DNA from: DATJLY01 sp035518375
Lineage (GTDB): Bacteria > Pseudomonadota > Alphaproteobacteria > ATCC43930 > CGMCC-115725
Length of the DNA stretch: 64,000 nucleotides
Reading direction: 5' to 3'
Assembly: GCA_035518375.1 (NCBI GenBank)
Contig: DATIXQ010000023.1
Location: 47,769 to 111,768, forward strand
Shown: positions 25,791-34,013 of the stretch, in pieces
How the letters are laid out: every line of letters begins with the position of its first letter
Numbering within the stretch: position 1 is the first letter of the stretch
Notes under the pieces: generated by a model
Seen by the model: the letters and a program-made list of their open reading frames with translations, nothing else
Database searches by the model: none
Told to the model about the DNA's origin: nothing
Position numbers and translations under genes: made by a program

Positions 25791-27239
25791 ATGGAAGAGG
25801 CCGCGCGGAGCGCGCTCACCAATCTATTGGGTCAGATCGGGCTGGCGGAATCCGATGCCGGCGGCGCGGTCTCGATCCAGGGCGAGGAGCCGGCGGTGCC
25901 CGCCCGCCACCGGCTCGCCACGGCAAGCGCCGTGGCGCTCGCGGCGCAAGGAGTTGGTGTCGCCGCGATCTGGCGCAAGCGCTCAGGGCGCGGCCAGTCG
26001 ATCGACATCGATCTCCGCCAAGCCGCGATTCCGGGTCTGTGCACCTCGGACCATCTGCGCCAGAACGGCCACGTGGTCGATCGCGGGCGCCAGGCTGCGA
26101 TGGCGGCCAATTTCTTCGCCGCCAAGGACGGCCGGCGCCTCTATATCCTGCGCGCGCCCGCCTATGTGCCGCACATGCTACGGCTGCTCGAATTCTTCCA
26201 GTGCCCGAACACGACGGAGGCGCTTGCGGCCGCCGTCGCGCGCTGGCGCAGCGACGAGCTCGAGGAAGCGCTGGCCGAGAAGAAGATCATCGGCACGATC
26301 GCACGCACGCGCGAGGAATGGCTCGGCCATCCGCAGGGCCAATGGCTTGCCGCACGCCCACCGGTCGAGATCGAGAAGATCGGCGAGAGCGCGCCTGAGC
26401 CGTTCACGCCGGCGGCGCGGCCGCTCGCGGGCGTGCGCGTGCTCGACATGGCGCATGTGCTCGCGGGCCCGGTTGCGACCCGCGTCCTGGCCGAGCAGGG
26501 CGCCGATGTGCTCCACGTGTCCGCGCCCCACCAGCTCGACCAATTCGTGCACGTGGTCGATACGGGATTGGGCAAGCGCCGCGCCTTCGTCGACCTCGCC
26601 CGCGGCGGTGCCGCCGAGGTGCAGAAGCTCGCGGCCGAGGCCGACATCTTCGTCCATTCCTGGCGCCCCGGCAGCCTCGAGCGGCATGGGCTGTCGGCGG
26701 CAGAACTCGCGCGGCGGCGGCCCGGCCTCATCTATGTCACGGTGAGCTGCTACGGCTATGGCGGTCCCTGGGCTTCGCGGGGCGGCTACGAGCCGATCGG
26801 CCAGACTGCGGCCGGGCTCGCGGTGGCCGAAGGCTCGCTCGAGGAGCCCATCCTCGCGCCGACCTTCACGCTTAACGACTATGCGACGGCCTATCTCGCC
26901 GCCGCCGGAACGCTGGGCGCACTCGTGCGGCGCGCCCGCGAGGGCGGCAGCTACCACGTCAAGGCGTCGCTGACGCGCACCTCGATGTGGGTGCTGGAGC
27001 TCGGCGCACTGCCGCGGAGCCTCTGGCCCGACCGCTCGCGCGGCCGCCCGCCGCTGCCCGAGCCGCGCGCCGCCGACATGATGCGGACGGCGAGCGCCTT
27101 CGGCGAGATCGAACATCCGGCGCCGGTGACGCGCTTCTCCGAAACTGAGGCCTATTGGGAATTGCCGCCGCAACCTTGGGGCGCGTCGAAGCCGGAATGG
27201 CTACCGCGCGCCGCCGCAACAATGGGAGGACCAGCATGA
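25791..27239 (+). CDS. CaiB/BaiF family III CoA-transferase with permuted or partly duplicated halves
   Basis: A 482-residue family III CoA-transferase-like protein. Its order is unusual. Residues about 35-200 look like the C-terminal half of a standard member: ALAAQGVGVAAIWRKRSGRG then QSIDIDLRQA, a DGRRLYIL segment, and the EEWLGHP/LAARP ending. The standard N-terminal half follows: RPLAGVRVLDMAHVLAGP starts at residue 210, then ADIFVHSWRPGSLERHGL, LIYVTVSCYGYGGPW and Asp363 in TLNDYATAY, at the position of the catalytic aspartate of formyl-CoA transferase. A second copy of the helix-strand element (LGALVRRAREGGSYHVKASL) comes after it. Neighbours suggest it activates or exchanges an organic acid CoA thioester. 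The stop overlaps the next start (ATGA). Confidence 0.82.
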   Translation: MEEAARSALTNLLGQIGLAESDAGGAVSIQGEEPAVPARHRLATASAVALAAQGVGVAAIWRKRSGRGQSIDIDLRQAAIPGLCTSDHLRQNGHVVDRGRQAAMAANFFAAKDGRRLYILRAPAYVPHMLRLLEFFQCPNTTEALAAAVARWRSDELEEALAEKKIIGTIARTREEWLGHPQGQWLAARPPVEIEKIGESAPEPFTPAARPLAGVRVLDMAHVLAGPVATRVLAEQGADVLHVSAPHQLDQFVHVVDTGLGKRRAFVDLARGGAAEVQKLAAEADIFVHSWRPGSLERHGLSAAELARRRPGLIYVTVSCYGYGGPWASRGGYEPIGQTAAGLAVAEGSLEEPILAPTFTLNDYATAYLAAAGTLGALVRRAREGGSYHVKASLTRTSMWVLELGALPRSLWPDRSRGRPPLPEPRAADMMRTASAFGEIEHPAPVTRFSETEAYWELPPQPWGASKPEWLPRAAATMGGPA

Positions 27240-27850
27240 TTCTCGAAATCCGCAGCTACACACTGCGCCTCGGCGCGGTGCCGAAGGCCTTGGGCCGCTT
27301 CACGGAAAGCCTGCCGGCGCGCGCCAAGGTGTCGCCGATGGCAGGATTTTTCCAGTCCGAGGTCGGCACGCTCAACCAAATCCATATGATGTGGCCCTAT
27401 GCCGATCTCGCCGAGCGCGAGCGCCTGCGCAAGGTCAAGGTCGATAACTATCCGCCGCAGATGAGCGACATCGGCGTCGAGCTCGACGTGCGCATCTGGA
27501 ACGCCGCGCCGTTTTCTCCGCCCGTCCAACCGCGCCAATATGGCGAGCTCTACGAGATCCGCACCTACACCTATACCGCGGGCTCGATCCCGAAGGTCAT
27601 CGAGTCCTGGTCCGGAGCGATCGGGGAGCGGCAGAAATATTCGCCACTCGTTTTCGCGGGCTATTCCGAGTTCGGCCTCCAGAATCTGTGGATTCACATC
27701 TGGGCCTATGAGGATTGGAACGACCGGCAGCGCATCCGCCACGAAGTGCACGAGAAGGGTGTGTGGCCACCCAAGGGCGGCCCCGAGGGCGGCCTCCTGA
27801 AGCAGCAGAACATCTTCGTGACGCCGACGGCGCTCTCGCTGTGGCATTGA
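27236..27850 (+). CDS. NIPSNAP family protein
   Basis: A 204-residue protein of two ferredoxin-like NIPSNAP repeats. MILEIRSYTLRLGAVPKALG starts the first repeat and LYEIRTYTYTAGSIPKVIE (about residue 104) the second; each ends with an IHMMWPY- or IHIWAYEDW-type strand. The biochemical role of the family is unclear; bacterial members recur in catabolic operons beside monooxygenases and CoA enzymes, as here. The ATG overlaps the CoA-transferase stop by four bases and has GGGAGG upstream. Confidence 0.85.
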   Translation: MILEIRSYTLRLGAVPKALGRFTESLPARAKVSPMAGFFQSEVGTLNQIHMMWPYADLAERERLRKVKVDNYPPQMSDIGVELDVRIWNAAPFSPPVQPRQYGELYEIRTYTYTAGSIPKVIESWSGAIGERQKYSPLVFAGYSEFGLQNLWIHIWAYEDWNDRQRIRHEVHEKGVWPPKGGPEGGLLKQQNIFVTPTALSLWH

Positions 27851-29481
27851 GCGACGGCAAGGTCCGCACGGCCGGTCAGGCCATCGTCGATGGCCTGATC
27901 CGGAACGGCGTCGAGATCATCTTCGGCATCCCCGGCGCGCATACTTATGCGTTGTTCGACGCGCTTTACGAGCGGCGCAACGAGATCCGCGTTGTCGGCG
28001 CGCGGCACGAGCAGGGCGCGGCCTACATGGCGTTCGGCTATGCGCGCGCGTCGGGCAAGCCCGCAGTCTTCACCTGCGTGCCTGGCCCCGGCATGCTCAA
28101 TACGACGGCCGCGCTCTGCACCGCCTACGGCGCGAACACGCCGGTGCTGTGCCTCACCGGCGAGATCCCATTGGGCGAGATCGGCCAGGGCCATGGCATC
28201 CTGCACGAACTGCCGGACCAACTCGGCACGCTTAGGACGCTCGTCAAATGGGCCGAGCGGATTGAGCATCCGAGCGCGGCACCCCGTCTCGTCAACGAGG
28301 CGTTCGCCCGCATGCGGTCCGGACGGCAAGGACCCGTGGCGCTCGAATGTCCGTGGGACGTGCTGTCCGTGAAGGCCCCGGTCACGCCTATGCCGGCGCT
28401 CGCGCCCGATCTGCCGCCCGAGCCCGATCCCGCGCTCGTCGACAAGGCTGCCGCCATGATCGCCGAGGCGAAGAACCCGATGATCACGCTCGGCTCAGGT
28501 GCGATGGACGCTGGTGCCGAGGTGGCCGCGCTCGCCGAGCTGCTGCAATGCCCGGTCACGTCGCACAGGAGCGGCCGGGGCATCGTCGGCGATGACGCGC
28601 CGCTCGGCATGAACTTCGCCGCCTCCTATGAGCCGTGGCTCAAATCCGATGTGCTCATCGCCGTGGGCACGCGCATGGAGCTGCAATATCTGCGCTGGCG
28701 TAAATTCCCGCCCGACCTCAAGACCGTCCGTATCGACATCGACCCGGCCGAAATGCCACGGCGCAAGGTTGACGTGGCGATCGTGAGCGACGCCGCGACA
28801 GGCGTTGCGGCGCTTGTCGCGGCGCTGCGCGGAAAGATCGGCCCACGCGCATCGCGCGCGGCGGAATTCGCGGCGGCGAAGGCGGCGGCGCGCAAGAAAT
28901 ACGAGGGGGTCCAGCCGCAAGTGGCCTATCTCGACGTGATCCGCGAGCTTTTGCCGCGCGACGGGCTTTTCGTCGAAGAGATCTGCCAAGTTGGGTTCGC
29001 GGCGCGCTTTGCCTTTCCGGTGGTGGCGCCGCGCACCTACATCTCGTGCGGCTACCAGGACAATCTCGGCTTCGGCTTCCAGACGGCGCTCGGCGTGAAG
29101 CTTGCTCATCCTGGGCGGCCGGTCGTTTCGATCAGCGGCGACGGCGGCTTCATGTACGGCGTGCAGGAGCTTGCGACCGCGGTTCAGCACGACATTGCGG
29201 TCGTGGCGATCGTCTTCAACAACCGCGGCTTCGGCAACGTGATGCGCGACCAGCGCATCAACTGGGGCGGCCGCCATATCGGCGACCGCCTCGTCAATCC
29301 CGATTTCTCGGCGCTTGCGGGCAGTTTCGGCGCATTGGCCGCCACCGTCTCGAGCCCCGAAGAATTGCGGCCGGCCCTCGCGCGGGCACTCAGCGCCAAT
29401 GGACCGGCGTTGATCGAAGTCTTGACCGAGCCGGGGAGCGAAGTGTCACCCTGGCCCTTCATCCATCCCTGGGCGCATTGA
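27841..29481 (+). CDS. Thiamine-diphosphate-dependent enzyme, acetolactate synthase/benzoylformate decarboxylase type
   Basis: A ThDP enzyme of about 546 residues. The Pyr domain has FGIPGAHTYALFDAL and the catalytic glutamate in ARHEQGAAYMAFGYA; the central domain starts near residue 195 (MIAEAKNPMITLGSG); the PP domain has the GDGGFMYGVQEL...NNRGFG cofactor motif. Substrates of this family are 2-oxo acids or oxalyl/hydroxyacyl-CoA. The start is uncertain: GTG at 27841 overlaps the NIPSNAP stop by 10 bases; TTG at 27847 would give a four-base TTGA overlap; no ATG lies at a sensible place and no clear ribosome-binding sequence precedes either. Coupled translation from NIPSNAP is likely. Confidence 0.85.
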   Translation: MALSDGKVRTAGQAIVDGLIRNGVEIIFGIPGAHTYALFDALYERRNEIRVVGARHEQGAAYMAFGYARASGKPAVFTCVPGPGMLNTTAALCTAYGANTPVLCLTGEIPLGEIGQGHGILHELPDQLGTLRTLVKWAERIEHPSAAPRLVNEAFARMRSGRQGPVALECPWDVLSVKAPVTPMPALAPDLPPEPDPALVDKAAAMIAEAKNPMITLGSGAMDAGAEVAALAELLQCPVTSHRSGRGIVGDDAPLGMNFAASYEPWLKSDVLIAVGTRMELQYLRWRKFPPDLKTVRIDIDPAEMPRRKVDVAIVSDAATGVAALVAALRGKIGPRASRAAEFAAAKAAARKKYEGVQPQVAYLDVIRELLPRDGLFVEEICQVGFAARFAFPVVAPRTYISCGYQDNLGFGFQTALGVKLAHPGRPVVSISGDGGFMYGVQELATAVQHDIAVVAIVFNNRGFGNVMRDQRINWGGRHIGDRLVNPDFSALAGSFGALAATVSSPEELRPALARALSANGPALIEVLTEPGSEVSPWPFIHPWAH

Positions 29482-29500
29482 ACGCCGAACGGAGGAGCCA

Positions 29501-30322
29501 ATGGCCTATCCGGATCCGAACCTGAGCAAGGCCCGCTTCGTGCCGCCCAAGGGCGCATGCGACATCCATTGCCACGTCTTCGGAAAGGGCACGCCGAGTC
29601 CGGAACTCGACGCGGAACGGCTCTTCGCGCTCCATCGTCATTTCGGCTTCGACCATGCGGTGATTGTCGAAGCGAACGAGAACGCGAGGGACGTCACGGT
29701 CGAAGCGCTGGCCGCAAGCGGCAGCCGCTATCGCGGCATCGCGCGGATCAAGGAGGCGACGAGCGACAAGGAGCTCGAAGCCTTGCATGCGGTGGGCGTG
29801 CGCGGTGTGCGCTTCACCTTTGTCTCCCATCTGGGCGGCGCGCCCGATCTCACGTTCGTCCGGCGCGTCCTTGACCAGATCAGGCCGCTCGGCTGGCACG
29901 TCACGTTCCTGATCGATCCGCCCGACTTGCTCATCAATCTCGGCTTGATGCAGGCCATCCGCACGAATTTCGTTATCGACCATATGGGCCGCGGCCAGAC
30001 CGCCGACGGGCTCGACGCACCCGGCTTCAAGGCGCTCGTCGAGCTGATGAAGCGCGACAATGCCTGGGTCAAAGTATCGGGCCCCGACCGCATCTCGAGC
30101 AAAGGGCCGCCCTTCGCCGACGCCGTGCCGTTCGCGCAGGCGCTCATCGCCGCCGCGCCCGATCGGGTGCTGTGGGGAACGGATTGGCCGCATCCGACAA
30201 ACAAGTGGCAGCCGAACGACAGCGAGCTCGTCGATCTCATCCCGGTGATCGCGCCCGACGCCGCGACGCGGCAAAAGCTCCTCGTCGACAATCCCGCACG
30301 CCTCTACGGCTTTACGGACTGA
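29501..30322 (+). CDS. Amidohydrolase, 2-pyrone-4,6-dicarboxylate hydrolase (LigI)-like
   Basis: A 273-residue TIM-barrel hydrolase. The N-terminal ACDIHCHVFGKG holds the DxHxH metal motif (residues 21-25), and VLWGTDWPHPTNKW near the C-terminus the conserved aspartate, both as in LigI of protocatechuate 4,5-cleavage. LigI-like proteins open lactone rings of aromatic-ring-cleavage products, but many homologues have unknown substrates. A GGAGG ribosome-binding sequence lies 5 bases before the ATG. It ends the plus-strand catabolic operon that begins at 23585. Confidence 0.85.
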   Translation: MAYPDPNLSKARFVPPKGACDIHCHVFGKGTPSPELDAERLFALHRHFGFDHAVIVEANENARDVTVEALAASGSRYRGIARIKEATSDKELEALHAVGVRGVRFTFVSHLGGAPDLTFVRRVLDQIRPLGWHVTFLIDPPDLLINLGLMQAIRTNFVIDHMGRGQTADGLDAPGFKALVELMKRDNAWVKVSGPDRISSKGPPFADAVPFAQALIAAAPDRVLWGTDWPHPTNKWQPNDSELVDLIPVIAPDAATRQKLLVDNPARLYGFTD

Positions 30323-30598
30323 GGGCAGGTCCGGCGGTCGCGTGCGTATCGCCCTGCGATTGTGCCAATAGATCGCCTCGCCGGCCAGCGCTGCCACCAG
30401 CAGAAGCGAGTTTGTCGCGATGAAGACCGGATCGTGTGTGGCGATGCTATAGGCGACGAAGCCGGCCGAGGACGCCGTTTGTCCGACGTAAAGCCATTTC
30501 GAGACACCCGCAGAGGTGCCGCTCCGCCACTGCGTCAGCACCTGACGCCCGATCGTTAGCACCAAAATGGCGGCCGCAAGCCAGCCGACCCACCTCAT
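30304..30598 (-). CDS. SemiSWEET/MtN3-like small membrane protein with no stop in its own frame
   Basis: From ATG 30598 the frame encodes MRWVGWLAAAILVLTIGRQV, then TQWRSGTSAGVSKWLYVGQT and LLLVAALAGEAIYWHNRRAI: three hydrophobic segments in the SemiSWEET (MtN3/saliva) order, which as dimers move sugars or other small solutes. The usual PQ pair reads RQ here. Such proteins are about 85-100 residues, yet the frame has no stop at the expected place and runs on antisense through the amidohydrolase gene to 29459. A one-base shift would reach TAG at 30304-30306, which is used as the nominal end. A lost stop, a frameshift or a sequencing error are all possible. Confidence 0.5.
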
Positions 30599-30605
30599 CG
30601 CCGCT

Positions 30606-31094
30606 CTAACGCGTGGTCTCGGCGCGCTGACCCCCGCCCCACGGCATGATCGGCACCGTGCTAACCGAGTTGGCGGGGGAGCCGTTTATCAGCTTCGAGC
30701 TCACGGCGAGGTAGACGAGCGTATTGTGCTTCTTATCGATGATGCGATAGATGCGCGTTGCCTTGAAGAAGATGCTCGTCTTCTCGGTGAATGCCTCCTC
30801 GTTCTCGGGTAGCTTGGCGAGATCGGCAGTGATCGGGCCGACTTGACGGCATGCGACCGAGAAGTTCGAGGGATCCTCGTTGAGCCCGAACGGCTGACCC
30901 CATCCACCCTTTCGCGCTTGGGAGATGTGGCAGACGACGCCTGGCACCCGCGGGTCGTCGAAGTCGCTGACGCAGACCTTGTCGTTGGGCGACAGCAATT
31001 TGAACGTCGTGCTGATGCAGCCGAGGTCATCGGCGCGCGCGACGCCCGCGAGCGTGAGCCATGCTACACCTGCGAGGAAAAGTAACCCCTTCAT
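30606..31094 (-). CDS. creA: CreA family protein, exported
   Basis: A 162-residue CreA-like protein. MKGLLFLAGVAWLTLAGVARA is a signal peptide. The mature protein opens with DDLGCISTTFKLLSPNDKVC and has VPGVVCHISQARKGG, CRQVGPI, the TSIFFKATRIYR strand and the closing NSVSTVPIMPWGGG, all matching the CreA family. Its function is unknown; the name comes from the E. coli creABCD locus, and the protein is periplasmic. Four conserved cysteines (CISTT, VCVSD, VCHIS, CRQV) could form disulfides. It precedes the SemiSWEET-like gene by 7 bases. Confidence 0.9.
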   Translation of the reverse strand: MKGLLFLAGVAWLTLAGVARADDLGCISTTFKLLSPNDKVCVSDFDDPRVPGVVCHISQARKGGWGQPFGLNEDPSNFSVACRQVGPITADLAKLPENEEAFTEKTSIFFKATRIYRIIDKKHNTLVYLAVSSKLINGSPANSVSTVPIMPWGGGQRAETTR

Positions 31095-31178
31095 TCGACG
31101 TCACTCATCTGGCGGTCCCCAGCGCCTCGCAGGATAGTCCGCCAGTCGGCTGCTGTCAGTTCGAGCGGGCGCCCAATC

Positions 31179-31514
31179 TCAGACGCGGCCCCGCAGCTCG
31201 CGGTCTATCACGGCCAACACCTGCCGCAATGATCCAGAATCCTCGTCCGGTTGGAACGCGGACTCGATCCCCAACTCCGGATCGAGCAACATGCGCAGCT
31301 TTACTGCGGCGCCGACCAGCGACTGCGGCTCGGCGCGGCGGATCCAGTCGCACGTCGCGCATGCTTCGTCGATGAGGCGATCGTCCAGCCTTTCGGAGCC
31401 TCGGCCGGCCAAGTGGGTCAGTGATTTCTGAAGCCCGGCAAGCTTCGCGGCCGCATGGAGAAAGGCCTGGTCCGTGGCTGCATTGTGTCGCTTCGCGACA
31501 ATCGATGTCCGCAT
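31179..31514 (-). CDS. Hypothetical protein
   Basis: A short frame of 111 residues from ATG 31514 (MRTSIVAKRHNAATD) or 134 from an in-frame start at 31583. It is predicted soluble, rich in alanine and leucine helices (FLHAAAKLAGLQKSL; RLIDEACATCDWIR with a C-x-x-C; KLRMLLDPELGIESA). I do not recognise a family. It lies between creA and the Rieske oxygenase gene on the same strand, 84 and 116 bases away from them. Codon choice resembles its neighbours. It could be a real small protein or a chance frame. Confidence 0.45.
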   Translation of the reverse strand: MRTSIVAKRHNAATDQAFLHAAAKLAGLQKSLTHLAGRGSERLDDRLIDEACATCDWIRRAEPQSLVGAAVKLRMLLDPELGIESAFQPDEDSGSLRQVLAVIDRELRGRV

Positions 31515-31630
31515 GTGCCCGCTCGTCTCATTGTCCACCCGCCGGCGCTTGCACCGGGAGACGGCGATGTGCCATCTCCACATGCAAGCAGCGGTAGGCG
31601 CGGACTGTCTCGTCGCTCTTCCGGGGGCGG

Positions 31631-32968
31631 CTATTCCGCCGCCCAGCGCGGTGCCGCGTTGGCGTGGCGAAGCATCTCCTCCTCGTAGGCGGCACGGAAC
31701 CCCTTGCCCTTGGGCGCGATGAAATTGCCGGCGCGGTGGCCGCGATAGACACCCGGATCGTCAACGCCGGGCAGCCTGAGGCCCTTGTCCTTTGCAAAGT
31801 CTTCAAGGAGTGCGAGAAGCTTGCGCCGCATGCGCGCGATCATGGCGTCGCTTGGAGACAAGTTCTCGAACGTGCGGTCCATGATCGGGCCCATCGTGCC
31901 GGCGATCGCGGTGTCCTGCACGGCGAGGCCCATGATGCCGCTGAACACGCCGCCGCGGCGCTGCGCCTCGCGGTCGATCAAAAAGTCGTTGCTCGCCTCG
32001 TTCAGAAGCCGGAAGCGGCCGAACCAGTCCGTCGTGTTAGGACGGTACTGGTCGGGCGTCGGCATTGGCTGGCCGAGGCCGGGGATCGGCGTCCCCGAGG
32101 CGAGCCGATATTGCAGCGGAGTACGGCCGGCGCTGCCGCGTTGGATGGTGATGACGAGCGTGTGCACGTCGTCCATCGGGATGTAGCCTTTCATCATGAT
32201 CTGGTCCGCGAGCATGCCGGCCGGCGGGATGACCCAGAACGGCGCGATGAAGTGCGCGAGCCGCCAGTGCGTGTTGTTGGCATCGGCAGGACGATAGGCG
32301 CCGTACATCAGGCCCAGTGGCGTGTCCTCGATATGGAACTGCGGCGCGCGGTCGGCCGAGAGGTAATAGAACGTGTCGGTCGGATTGAGCGTCGCGGGAT
32401 CCACGCTGCCAAGATGCAGGAAGCCGAAATGCGAGGTGTCGAGGTCGTTTTCGAGACCCTGGAGCCAGTTGTATTCCTGCTGGATGACGCGCACGCCGAT
32501 CTCGCCAGGTGCCACGTCGTTGAGCTCGAAATCGGGAAACGGCGGCGCCTTGGCGCGTTCGCCCAGATAGAGCCAGATCACGCCGTACCGTTCGAGCGCC
32601 TTGTAGGCCTTGGCCTTGACCTTGCTCTTGAAGTCTTGGTGCGGCGGCACGTTAGGCATGTCGACGCAGTTGCCGTCGAGGTCGTACTTCCAGCCGTGAT
32701 AGATGCAGCGGATGCCATTGGCCTCGTTGCGCCCGAAGAACAAGGATGCGCAGCGGTGTGGGCAGCGATGATCCATCACGCCGAGCCGCCCGGTCGAATC
32801 GCGGAACGCAATGAGCTGTTCGCCCAAGGCCATGACGCGGAGCGGATCGCCGTCGGCCACGACCTCGCTCGAGAGCGCGACCGGCACCCAATACTGACGC
32901 ATGAGCGCGCCCATCGGCGTGCCTGGACCCACGCGGGTCAGAAGCTCGTTCTCGCGCGCCGTCGTCAT
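31631..32968 (-). CDS. Rieske non-heme iron oxygenase, alpha subunit
   Basis: A 445-residue oxygenase component of the phthalate 4,5-dioxygenase/vanillate demethylase-like group. The Rieske cluster ligands are Cys69-Pro-His71 and Cys88-Ile-Tyr-His91. The catalytic iron site is NDLDTSHFGFLHLG, with His180 and His185 and the bridging Asp177 region. The enzyme would insert oxygen into, or demethylate, an aromatic or alicyclic substrate using electrons from a reductase. No reductase or ferredoxin gene is nearby, so it must borrow electrons from elsewhere. It has a GGAGGG ribosome-binding sequence and no close operon partner. Confidence 0.92.
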   Translation of the reverse strand: MTTARENELLTRVGPGTPMGALMRQYWVPVALSSEVVADGDPLRVMALGEQLIAFRDSTGRLGVMDHRCPHRCASLFFGRNEANGIRCIYHGWKYDLDGNCVDMPNVPPHQDFKSKVKAKAYKALERYGVIWLYLGERAKAPPFPDFELNDVAPGEIGVRVIQQEYNWLQGLENDLDTSHFGFLHLGSVDPATLNPTDTFYYLSADRAPQFHIEDTPLGLMYGAYRPADANNTHWRLAHFIAPFWVIPPAGMLADQIMMKGYIPMDDVHTLVITIQRGSAGRTPLQYRLASGTPIPGLGQPMPTPDQYRPNTTDWFGRFRLLNEASNDFLIDREAQRRGGVFSGIMGLAVQDTAIAGTMGPIMDRTFENLSPSDAMIARMRRKLLALLEDFAKDKGLRLPGVDDPGVYRGHRAGNFIAPKGKGFRAAYEEEMLRHANAAPRWAAE

Positions 32969-33082
32969 GGCGCCCTCCCGTCAAATGGCAGCGATCGCCC
33001 GACTATAAACCAGAGCCTCCGGGCTTTCATCGCGTGAGACCAGCGTGTTCCGGAGCCTGAGTCCGGCCAGCTGCCCCCTCAA

Positions 33083-33118
33083 TTGCGATTGACTTTCATT
33101 TGCAAGTCGCTCTATAGA
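33083..33118 (+). promoter_or_regulatory. Sigma-70 type promoter with Fur-like operator, upstream of FTR1
   Basis: TTGACT (33089-33094) and TATAGA (33113-33118) are separated by 18 bases, a good sigma-70-type promoter 47 or so bases before the FTR1 start. Over the -35 box lies a 23-base imperfect palindrome at 33083-33105, TTGCGATTGAC then TTTCATTTGCAA, with 8 of 11 positions paired. Its half-sites resemble the TGCGAATGA...TCATTTGCA type of Fur box known from other proteobacteria. Iron-repressed expression of the downstream iron permease is a reasonable inference. Confidence 0.6.
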
Positions 33119-33171
33119 GATGTGGAGCCCAACGCCGCCGAGTCTATCGTGGTGGCAAATTAGGATCGCGC

Positions 33172-34002
33172 ATGTTGGCGACACTCATCATCGTGTTTCG
33201 CGAGATCATCGAGGCAGGCCTCATCGTCGGCATCGTGCTGGCGGCCTCGGTGGGCGTGCCGCGGCGCGGCCGGTGGGTCGCCTATGGGGTCGCCGCCGGT
33301 GCCGCGGGCGCGTGCGTTGTCGCCGCCTTCGCAGGCCAGCTTGCCGGCTTGTTCGAGGGCTCGGGCCAGGAGCTTTTCAACGCCGGAATTCTGGGGCTCG
33401 CCGTCGCCATGCTGACTTGGCACAACGTGTGGATGGCGAGTCATGGCCGCGCCATGGCGCGCGAAATGCGTGCGGTCGGCGCCGCTGTCGCGGCGGGGAG
33501 TAAGCCGCTCGCCGCGCTCTCGGTCGTGTGCGGTGTCGCGGTGCTGCGCGAAGGCTCGGAGATCGTGCTGTTTCTCTACAGCATCGCTGCCTCGGGCGGC
33601 ATGTCCGTGGCGGCGATGCTGGTGGGCGGCGCCCTAGGCTTGCTTGCTGGAGCCGGTGTATCGGCTCTGCTCTATTTCGGGCTCCTCGCAATCCCGGCGA
33701 GCCGCCTGTTCGCCGCGACATCTGGTCTCATCACTCTCTTGGCTGCTGGCCTCGCGGCCCAAGCGATCGCCTTTATTCAGCAGGCAGGCGATGCCGAGAT
33801 CCTGACCGCGCCCGTGTGGAACACTTCGTGGCTTCTCGCCGATGACAGCCTGCTCGGGCGGTTGCTGCACACGCTTATCGGCTACACGGATCAGCCGTCG
33901 GGCGCGCAGCTCTCGGTCTATCTCGCCACGATCCTCGTCATTCTCGCGCTGATGCGCCTCGCCGGCGCACGCAAACCCGTCGCCGCCATCGCCAACGGCT
34001 GA
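33172..34002 (+). CDS. FTR1 family iron permease
   Basis: An inner-membrane high-affinity iron permease of 276 residues with seven hydrophobic segments. The two REXXE iron-binding motifs are present: REIIE at residues 10-14 and REGSE at 126-130. FTR1 moves Fe3+ (often after oxidation by a partner); in the EfeUOB system the partners are EfeO and EfeB, neither of which is here. The gene starts 54 bases after the -10 box of a promoter with a Fur-like operator and is followed 11 bases later by cdh, which is probably co-transcribed. Confidence 0.9.
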   Translation: MLATLIIVFREIIEAGLIVGIVLAASVGVPRRGRWVAYGVAAGAAGACVVAAFAGQLAGLFEGSGQELFNAGILGLAVAMLTWHNVWMASHGRAMAREMRAVGAAVAAGSKPLAALSVVCGVAVLREGSEIVLFLYSIAASGGMSVAAMLVGGALGLLAGAGVSALLYFGLLAIPASRLFAATSGLITLLAAGLAAQAIAFIQQAGDAEILTAPVWNTSWLLADDSLLGRLLHTLIGYTDQPSGAQLSVYLATILVILALMRLAGARKPVAAIANG

Positions 34003-34013
34003 GCGCGGGTGCC

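Noticed and set aside
26640..26900. Possible loss of the catalytic aspartate in the CoA-transferase (GGYEPIGQ instead of GFD-type)
   Set aside because: The catalytic aspartate of this family aligns with the later TLNDY motif (Asp363), which is intact; the GYE/GFD position is a neighbouring substrate-site residue.
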